From JBDRMN01 sp043812055 (GTDB lineage: Bacteria > Patescibacteriota > Gracilibacteria > JAHISY01), in NCBI GenBank assembly GCA_043812055.1, contig JBDRMN010000061.1, forward strand, positions 1 to 11,073: a DNA stretch of 11,073 nucleotides. The letters are read 5' to 3'. Shown here in pieces: positions 7,025 to 11,073 of the stretch. Numbering within the stretch: position 1 is the first letter of the stretch; every line of letters begins with the position of its first letter. The notes under the pieces were generated by a model that saw nothing but the letters and a program-made list of their open reading frames with translations, did no database searches and was not told the origin of the DNA. The translations under genes were made by a program, and so were the position numbers.

Positions 7025-7531
7025 TTGCCAAACAAAATACAATCCAGCTTCGTCCGACCTGCCCGTTTAGTTTTTGGAAATGTTGAAAACCCTGAACCGG
7101 TCGAAGCTGCTGAGAAATCTCCAGATGAGCAAGTAAATAAATTAAAAGAAGAACTTCAAAAAAAGGAAAAGGGCTTTGGCCAAGTTCTGAAAAAAACTAG
7201 CGAAATACTTAAATCTCCTAAGACGGAAAAAGGTCTTCAGGGCATGTTTGGTGTTTTGCAGAAAATGATGCTTGATCTCGCCAAAGAGGCTCCGAAGATT
7301 GCTAAAGAGGTAGAAGCAGCTTTGCCTGAAGAATACAGATCAAAAGAGCCAGCCAAAGAAATCAACCAAAAAGAACTTCAAGAGAATCTGGAGCGGGCTC
7401 GTAAAAAGATGCCGGAAGCTTTAGGTCAAATGGGAAATATGGTGGAGGCATTTGGAAAAGCGTTCGAGGGGATTTCGAAAGAAATGGGAAAGTTTGGAGA
7501 AACGGGAAAAAGAGGACGGTTGGAAAAATAA
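7025..7531 (+). CDS. Charged helical hypothetical protein, TTG start
   Basis: A 168-residue lysine/glutamate-rich protein. Residues 1-20 (PNKIQSSFVRPARLVFGN) are less charged. The central part (about 30-115) is helical with coiled-coil features (EQVNKLKEELQKKEKGFG, then GVLQKMMLDLAKEAPKIAKE). The C-terminal part is methionine- and glycine-rich (MPEALGQMGNMVEAFGKAF, about 130-150) and could be amphipathic. No signal peptide, catalytic motif or cysteine is seen, and I do not recognise the family. The next in-frame ATG is far inside, so TTG 7025 is the best start. TAAAAT (7011-7016) ends eight bases before it. The gene follows the 64-residue gene by 15 bases and shares its AT-rich composition. 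It is followed by a terminator-like hairpin, so the two genes form a self-contained unit. Confidence 0.72.
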   Translation: MPNKIQSSFVRPARLVFGNVENPEPVEAAEKSPDEQVNKLKEELQKKEKGFGQVLKKTSEILKSPKTEKGLQGMFGVLQKMMLDLAKEAPKIAKEVEAALPEEYRSKEPAKEINQKELQENLERARKKMPEALGQMGNMVEAFGKAFEGISKEMGKFGETGKRGRLEK

Positions 7532-7567
7532 ATAATTCTCAAAAAGCTCTGAAGGTTCAGTCTCGCC

Positions 7568-7596
7568 AGCCATCTCTATCCAGAGTTTGGCTTTTT
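7568..7596 (+). terminator. Rho-independent terminator-like hairpin
   Basis: AGCCA (7568-7572) pairs with TGGCT (7588-7592), and CTCT (7574-7577) pairs with AGAG (7582-7585). A small internal loop lies between them and ATCC forms the apical loop. Four more T follow the stem. It lies 37 bases past the stop of the 168-residue gene and before the thyX promoter, the expected position for a terminator of the two-gene unit. Confidence 0.6.
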
Positions 7597-7609
7597 CCGC
7601 TAAACCCCG

Positions 7610-7638
7610 TTGGATGGTTTTATCCAGTGGGGTAAACT
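7610..7638 (+). promoter_or_regulatory. Probable thyX promoter
   Basis: TTGGAT (7610-7615), a 17-base spacer and TAAACT (7633-7638) end seven bases before the GTG start of thyX. The spacing again predicts a leaderless or almost leaderless transcript. Both hexamers are imperfect, so the call rests on spacing and on the matching arrangement at 6780-6815. Confidence 0.45.
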
Positions 7639-7645
7639 CTTTTGC

Positions 7646-8356
7646 GTGAAAGTTACTTTAATTTCCCACACTCTCGACCCGGAAGCGGTGGTCGCTGCCG
7701 CAATCAATCAGTGTTATTCCGCGAAGGGTGGGGAGGAACTCAAGGAAAAGATTTCTCCGGAGAAACGTGAACGCCTGATCGATATTGTTGTCGGTTCCGG
7801 TCATCTTTCGACGATCGAACACGCGAGCTTCACCTTCGCAGTGGAGGGAGTTTCGCGAGTTACCGAGACCCAGCTCGTCCGGCATCGTCACGCGAGCTAC
7901 TCGATTAAATCCGGGCGCTACAACAAAACCCACACTGATTTTGTGATTCCGGCTTCGATTGAAAAAAATCCTGAGGCAGTAAGAGCCGTGGAGGATTATA
8001 AAAAAAGTTTGGATAAATTAGTAAAGAAATTCGCCGAACTGGAAATAAAACCTGAGGATGCGCGTTATCTCACTCCTCAGGCAACCAAGACTAATATTAT
8101 TCTCACGATGAATGCGCGCAGCTTACTCAATTTTTTCGAACACCGTCTTTGTGCCCGGGCGCAATGGGAAATTCGGGCCATGGCGTTACAAATGCTGGAA
8201 CTGGTGAAACCGCTGGCTCCGAATATTTTCAAATACGCGGGGCCGACTTGTGAGACGCAAAAGATCTGCTGGGAAGGGGATTTGTCGTGTGGGAAGTGGA
8301 AGGCGATTGAAGGAGGGGAGCTGAAGACGAGAAATGCCAAATCGGCTGATAAGTAA
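7646..8356 (+). CDS. thyX: Flavin-dependent thymidylate synthase
   Basis: ThyX converts dUMP to dTMP using methylene-tetrahydrofolate, FAD and NADPH; it is unrelated to ThyA. The signature RHRX7S is present as RHRHASYSIKS (79-89), followed by GRY. GSGHLSTIEHASFTFAVEGV (50-69) and ARYLTPQATKTNIILTMNAR precede the C-terminal helix FFEHRLCARAQWEIRAMA. Near the C-terminus GPTC...KICWEGDLSCGK resembles the cysteine-containing tails of some ThyX enzymes. The frame extends upstream to a TTG at 7610, giving 248 residues. GTG 7646 is preferred because it yields MKVTLISHTLDPE, the usual ThyX N-terminus, at 236 residues, and because 7610-7638 looks like the promoter. No Shine-Dalgarno is present. It appears monocistronic. 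Confidence 0.95.
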   Translation: MKVTLISHTLDPEAVVAAAINQCYSAKGGEELKEKISPEKRERLIDIVVGSGHLSTIEHASFTFAVEGVSRVTETQLVRHRHASYSIKSGRYNKTHTDFVIPASIEKNPEAVRAVEDYKKSLDKLVKKFAELEIKPEDARYLTPQATKTNIILTMNARSLLNFFEHRLCARAQWEIRAMALQMLELVKPLAPNIFKYAGPTCETQKICWEGDLSCGKWKAIEGGELKTRNAKSADK

Positions 8357-8363
8357 AATTTTC

Positions 8364-8412
8364 AATTTCTAATTTCTAAAAGATTTCCAATCTTTCAATG
8401 TTTCAATTTATC
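8364..8412. repeat. AT-rich degenerate tandem array
   Basis: Two copies of AATTTCT (8364-8377) are followed by three 8-base units on the theme AATNTTTC (8389-8412). A related sequence appears in inverted orientation near 8515-8545 (TTGAAAATTATAAATTAG and AAATTTCT), so the 243-base gap between thyX and hsp20 is bracketed by loosely complementary AT-rich arms. Confidence 0.5.
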
Positions 8413-8471
8413 AAACCACTTTTATTTCGAAGACCTATTCTAAGTTTGGAAGATTGAGAAATTAAGACATT

Positions 8472-8501
8472 TCCGCCAGAGGCGGATGAGCCTGTGGCTC
8501 A
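8472..8501. repeat. Two adjacent mini-hairpins of the GCC-NNN-GGC family
   Basis: TCCGCC-AGA-GGCGGA (8472-8486) abuts TGAGCC-TGT-GGCTCA (8487-8501). Each is a perfect six-base-pair stem with a three-base loop. The pair recurs in the same order at 10657-10684 with three differences in 28 bases. There is no T-tract. It lies about 100 bases before the Hsp20 start and does not resemble the CIRCE operator. Confidence 0.75.
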
Positions 8502-8599
8502 GAGAATCGTTTAAAAATTGAAAATTATAAATTAGAAATTTCTAAACAGAACGCTCAAAAACACAAAAAAAATGGAAATCGTTTAAAATATTCCCTGAA

Positions 8600-9067
8600 A
8601 TGCCTTTCGACCAAAAGCCCATCGGTATCGGCAATCTCACTAACCTCAAAAAACGTACTACTAAGTCAGACGATGAGGAGGGTAGTTCCGTTGAGTTAAA
8701 AAAAGTTCCTAGCGAACAGGAGACATCTGAAGTCGCCCAGCTGGCCGTAGATGTCCATGAGACGAATGATGCCCTGATTATCGTGGCGCCTCTGGCGGGA
8801 GTTACTCCGGAGGATGTGCGGATTGAGATTACCGAAGACGTGGTGGTGATTGACGGAGAGCGAGAAGCACCGGTGCATGGAAGCGATTCCGATGATTTAC
8901 TTGTACAGGAATGTTACTTCGGTCCCTTTAGCCGCTCGATTGTCTTGCCCGAGGCGGTGAATAGCAAGCGGGCGAAAGCCGAGTTCAAAAAAAACGTTCT
9001 AGTACTCACCATTCCCAAGCTCGACAACGTGCGCACGCGTGTCATCAAAGTTCAGTCGGACAAATAA
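8600..9067 (+). CDS. Hsp20/alpha-crystallin small heat-shock protein
   Basis: A small heat-shock protein: an ATP-independent holdase that binds unfolding proteins. It has 155 residues. A hydrophilic N-terminal arm (1-44, TTKSDDEEGSSVELKKVPSE) is unusually polar for the family. The alpha-crystallin domain (about 46-140) follows, with AVDVHETNDALIIVAPLAGV (49-68), VRIEITEDVVVIDGERE (73-89), the ECYFGPFSRSIVLPEAV segment and the closing motif NVLVLTIPK (132-140), where most relatives have GVL. The C-terminal extension contains VIKV (148-151), resembling the I/V-x-I/V oligomerisation motif. The only -10-like hexamer close by is TAAAAT (8584-8589). Its TAA stop is directly followed by the ATG of the secreted M23 peptidase, implying co-translation. 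Neither a CIRCE element nor a heat-shock sigma site is recognised. Confidence 0.92.
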   Translation: MPFDQKPIGIGNLTNLKKRTTKSDDEEGSSVELKKVPSEQETSEVAQLAVDVHETNDALIIVAPLAGVTPEDVRIEITEDVVVIDGEREAPVHGSDSDDLLVQECYFGPFSRSIVLPEAVNSKRAKAEFKKNVLVLTIPKLDNVRTRVIKVQSDK

Positions 9068-10474
9068 ATGCAGAAAATCGTTATCAGTCTCGCGCTCGCT
9101 GTTCTCATGTTCGCGGCGTCATTTTTGCCGACCTTGGCGAAAGTAACGCGCGAAGGGCTTTTTGACCGGGCGAGCCGGACGGTGGATGCTTTGGTTTTCA
9201 TTCGCAGTGAATTGGATGATCGTTATCAGACTTTCCTCAATGCCCAGGGAGAGGCCGAGCGAATCATTCAGGAAATTCTCGCTCCGCTCGAGCTCAAAAT
9301 CAATACTCTCACCGAGCAGCTCAGCATTTTCGACGAAAACATCCGGCGGGAAAAGATCAATCTCGCCGCGGCCCAGCAAGATTCGAAGGCAGTTCAGCTC
9401 GAGCTGGCTGATCTGGCGGAGCTGGCCGAGATGCGGGAAGTGGAGCTCGCGCGTTCGCGGGATCTCCTCGACGAATTTATCCGTCTGGCCTACAGCGAGA
9501 CGATGCGCTATACCGACTGGCAAACCGGGGAAATTAGTGCGCTGAAGTTCCTGCTTAGCGATGATAGTCTGGCTAATCTCGAGACCGAGCGGGGCTATCT
9601 CGACGTACTCCAAAACGTCAGTGCCAGTCTGATCCTCGATCTCCAATCCAAGCAGACCGAACTCAGCGCGGCCAGTAATCGACTGCTGGCTAAACGGGGT
9701 GAGCTCATTCTCCGCCAGCAGGATATCATTGATCGCAAGGCCCGCCTGGAACAATTCCAGGCAGCCAAACAGCACCTGTTGAATCAAACCCGCGGGCAGG
9801 AATACGAGTATCGCAAATTAGTCGAGGAAAGCCGTAAGCAACAGGTCGAGGCTTTGTCTGATATCAAAGAGCTTAAATCCCAGATGGGCGTGATTGACAA
9901 GCAGCTCAAGACTATCAAGGGGGATCTGAGCGAGGATGATTTCGCCAAGCTGCTCCAAGAACAATCCGTCGCGAGTTTGTCCGGCATGATTTTTCCTGAT
10001 CGCATTCCCCGGTTGATCTGGCCAGCGAATCCGGGGCGGGGGATTACAGCTTACTTCCATGATGAGAACTACAAAAAAGTTTTTGGCATGACGCATTACG
10101 CAATCGACTTCCGGCTAGCTCAGGGCTCCCGAGTAAATAGTGCGGGTCCCGGGATCGTTTATAAAGTGAAAGACAATGGCTTGGGCTACAGCTATATCAT
10201 GATCGCCCACCCGGGTGGACTGGCCACGCTCTACGGCCATATTGGCAAGATGATGGTGGCTGAGGGTGACTTGGTGAAGGCCGGGCAAATCATTGGGCTT
10301 TCAGGGGGAATGCCGGGCACGCGCGGGGCGGGTTATATCACGACCGGCCCGCATCTGCATCTCGAAGTGCTCGAAAATGGCGAACAAAAAAATCCCCTAG
10401 ATTTCCTGCCACTGGAATCTTTGCGCCTGGAAGATATTCCAGAAGAATATACAAAGGATGCTATGAAACTTTAA
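9068..10474 (+). CDS. Secreted coiled-coil M23 peptidase (EnvC/NlpD-like)
   Basis: A 468-residue exported protein likely to cut peptidoglycan cross-links or activate cell-wall amidases during division. The signal peptide is residues 1-24 (hydrophobic ISLALAVLMFAASFL, cleavage probably after TLA). A long coiled coil spans about 30-290, with ELKINTLTEQLSIFDENI and many heptads, as in EnvC and Gram-positive relatives. The C-terminal LytM/M23 domain spans about 325-445. All zinc ligands are present, His343 and Asp347 (HYAID) and His431 of HLHLE (429-433), along with the catalytic-region His391 in LYGHI. The domain therefore looks catalytically competent, unlike EnvC itself, which has lost ligands. 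The ATG abuts the hsp20 stop with no spacer and no Shine-Dalgarno. Coupling to a cytoplasmic chaperone is curious; envelope stress is a possible link (inference). Confidence 0.95.
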   Translation: MQKIVISLALAVLMFAASFLPTLAKVTREGLFDRASRTVDALVFIRSELDDRYQTFLNAQGEAERIIQEILAPLELKINTLTEQLSIFDENIRREKINLAAAQQDSKAVQLELADLAELAEMREVELARSRDLLDEFIRLAYSETMRYTDWQTGEISALKFLLSDDSLANLETERGYLDVLQNVSASLILDLQSKQTELSAASNRLLAKRGELILRQQDIIDRKARLEQFQAAKQHLLNQTRGQEYEYRKLVEESRKQQVEALSDIKELKSQMGVIDKQLKTIKGDLSEDDFAKLLQEQSVASLSGMIFPDRIPRLIWPANPGRGITAYFHDENYKKVFGMTHYAIDFRLAQGSRVNSAGPGIVYKVKDNGLGYSYIMIAHPGGLATLYGHIGKMMVAEGDLVKAGQIIGLSGGMPGTRGAGYITTGPHLHLEVLENGEQKNPLDFLPLESLRLEDIPEEYTKDAMKL

Positions 10475-10522
10475 ATATCCGGCAAGCTAAGGGGTTACCG
10501 TAATTCTATTCTAAGCTTTCTG

Positions 10523-10569
10523 TCCTGAGCGAGTCTCGCCTTTGGCGGGACGAGACGAAGGGCGCAGGA
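10523..10569. repeat. Nested inverted repeat with GCC-TTT-GGC core
   Basis: Outer arms TCCTGAGC (10523-10530) and GCGCAGGA (10562-10569) match at seven of eight positions. GTCTCG (10533-10538) pairs with CGAGAC (10551-10556). Alternatively the core TCTCGCC-TTT-GGCGGGA (10534-10550) forms a seven-base-pair hairpin with one G-T pair. TCCTGAGC...GACGAAGG elements are, from memory, widespread intergenic repeats. Confidence 0.6.
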
Positions 10570-10647
10570 GTATTTGGAAAGGGCGGTGGAGCTGGGGGAA
10601 TAATTAATGAGGGTTTTTAGGTTGTTGGGTTTTTGGGTAGCAGTGTT

Positions 10648-10708
10648 TCAGCCTCATGCCAGAGGCAGATGAGCCTTTGGCTCAAGAGGCTGATCCGCCT
10701 ATGGCGGA
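10648..10708. repeat. Compound cruciform of GCC-NNN-GGC hairpins
   Basis: TCAGCCTC (10648-10655) and GAGGCTGA (10686-10693) are a perfect eight-base inverted repeat. They enclose TGCC-AGA-GGCA (10657-10667) and TGAGCC-TTT-GGCTCA (10670-10684). TCCGCC-TAT-GGCGGA (10694-10708) follows directly. The internal pair repeats the order seen at 8472-8501, and GAGCC-TTT-GGCTC repeats 2787-2799. Confidence 0.75.
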
Positions 10709-10753
10709 AGTGGATAGTGTTAGTGTTAGGAAAGTGCTTACTTTTGAAAAGCG

Positions 10754-10791
10754 TACTACAAAATGGCGTGAGTTTGCGCTATTTTGTAGTA
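10754..10791. repeat. 38-base palindromic repeat, copy 2
   Basis: This is the reverse complement of the element at 691-728 with 36 of 38 matches; only loop bases differ. Arms are 10754-10768 and 10777-10791, and the single imperfect pair is a G-U wobble on the plus strand. The orientation is opposite to copy 1, yet in both cases the period-7 array lies to the right. Confidence 0.8.
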
Positions 10792-10799
10792 GACACCTT

Positions 10800-10862
10800 A
10801 GTTACCAGTCACTGGTCATTAGTCACTAGTTTCTGGCAACTGGTAACTCGTAACTCGTGACT
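10800..10862. repeat. Degenerate tandem array, period 7, nine units
   Basis: Nine in-register 7-base units follow the theme NGTNACT, drifting from AGTTACC to CGTGACT. The array ends three bases before the stop codon of the leftward transporter gene, so it would be the first sequence of that gene's 3' untranslated region. Confidence 0.75.
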
Positions 10863-10865
10863 CTC

Positions 10866-11073
10866 CTAATTCCTAACCACTTCCTCCTCTCGAATAAAAG
10901 GCAAAACCAGCAGACACGTCAACGACGTCACAATATTCACCCAAATTAAAATCTCAATCGCACCCAAATCGATGGCGCCTTCGGCCAGATCGGGGATCTT
11001 GAACCGTTCGTAAAGAAATCCTGAGGCGTAGCTGCTGAGTGCCAGGCCGATATTCATCACGGCCGTGATTACG
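10866..11073 (-). CDS. C-terminal end of a membrane transporter (probably MFS), N-terminus beyond window edge
   Basis: The frame is open from the right edge to a TAG at 10866-10868, giving 69 codons of a larger gene. An in-frame GTG/ATG near 11060 is internal, because the frame continues upstream of it as VITA. The visible part has a helix starting MNIGLALSSYASGFLYERF, a loop (KIPDLAEGAIDLGA) and a helix IEILIWVNIVTSLTCLLVLPF. It ends with a charged cytoplasmic tail IREEEVVRN. The NIGLALSSYASGFLYERF segment followed by a last helix and short tail fits the end of a 12-helix major facilitator superfamily or BT1-like carrier. Substrate cannot be inferred. The gene converges on the M23 peptidase gene. 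Confidence 0.7.
   Translation of the reverse strand, partial: VITAVMNIGLALSSYASGFLYERFKIPDLAEGAIDLGAIEILIWVNIVTSLTCLLVLPFIREEEVVRN

Larger units (their letters stand above)
10475..10865. other. Gene-free gap between convergent genes, packed with repeats
   Basis: This 391-base gap separates the 3' end of the M23 gene from the 3' end of the leftward transporter. It holds a nested hairpin, a period-8 array (GTTTTTAG-like units at 10613-10636), a compound cruciform, the second 38-base palindrome and a nine-unit period-7 array. I find no believable gene and no hairpin followed by a T-tract, so transcription end points are unclear; the stems may serve that role on both strands. Confidence 0.6.

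Noticed and set aside
7610..7645. TTG at 7610 as the thyX start
   Set aside because: The 12 extra residues do not resemble ThyX N-termini and the DNA looks like the promoter; GTG 7646 gives the usual MKVTLIS start.
8472..8501. CIRCE-type heat-shock operator before hsp20
   Set aside because: The sequence does not match the TTAGCACTC-N9-GAGTGCTAA pattern and the same hairpins occur far from any heat-shock gene (10648-10708).
9119..9787. 222-codon minus-strand ORF inside the M23 gene
   Set aside because: Antisense shadow of the coiled-coil region; the plus-strand frame has a signal peptide and complete M23 motifs.
10475..10865. tRNA or small structured RNA gene in the gap
   Set aside because: No GGTTCGA-type T-loop, acceptor stem or known riboswitch pattern could be found; the stems are explained by repeated mini-hairpins.
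853..11073. Genetic code 25 (TGA = glycine)
   Set aside because: No recognised conserved gene contains an in-frame TGA and glycine is encoded by GGN throughout; only avoidance of TGA as stop is seen.

Overview
The window looks like a chromosomal segment of an uncultivated bacterium, most likely Candidate Phyla Radiation (Patescibacteria). This is an inference from style, not from a marker gene. The genes are compact, starts lack Shine-Dalgarno motifs, several start codons lie a few bases after a -10-like hexamer, and housekeeping genes sit beside lysine/glutamate-rich hypothetical genes. A flavin-dependent thymidylate synthase is present, and nearly every intergenic gap is filled with short degenerate repeats and small hairpins. 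All eleven visible stop codons are TAA (7) or TAG (4), with no TGA.

Left part (1-3180) is transcribed leftward. A membrane-anchored hypothetical protein runs off the left edge (1-450), followed by a 400-base gap packed with repeats. Then comes a probable operon, read right to left: an acyl-carrier-protein-like small protein (2773-3180), a family 2 glycosyltransferase with a TTG start (1797-2762), and a second family 2 glycosyltransferase (853-1683). A 116-base array of three hairpins separates the two transferases. These genes suggest surface glycan or glycolipid assembly.

Middle part (3334-8356) is transcribed rightward. It holds a full-length valyl-tRNA synthetase (valS), a short serine O-acetyltransferase (cysE type), two AT-rich small genes of unknown function behind a strong consensus promoter, a terminator-like hairpin, and thymidylate synthase ThyX with a GTG start.

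Right part (8600-10474) is a two-gene unit with no spacer: an Hsp20-type chaperone whose stop codon directly abuts the start of a secreted coiled-coil M23 peptidase of the EnvC/NlpD type. After about 390 bases of repeats, the 3' end of a leftward membrane transporter (probably major facilitator superfamily) runs off the right edge.

The most unusual content is non-coding: (a) hairpins with constant outer and changing inner stems between the two glycosyltransferases; (b) two copies of a 38-base palindrome, each next to a 7-base-period array and downstream of a leftward gene; (c) a dispersed family of GCC-NNN-GGC mini-hairpins; (d) degenerate tandem repeats of period 7, 8 or 9 in nearly every larger intergenic gap. 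I see no CRISPR array, tRNA, rRNA, transposase or recognisable defence system.
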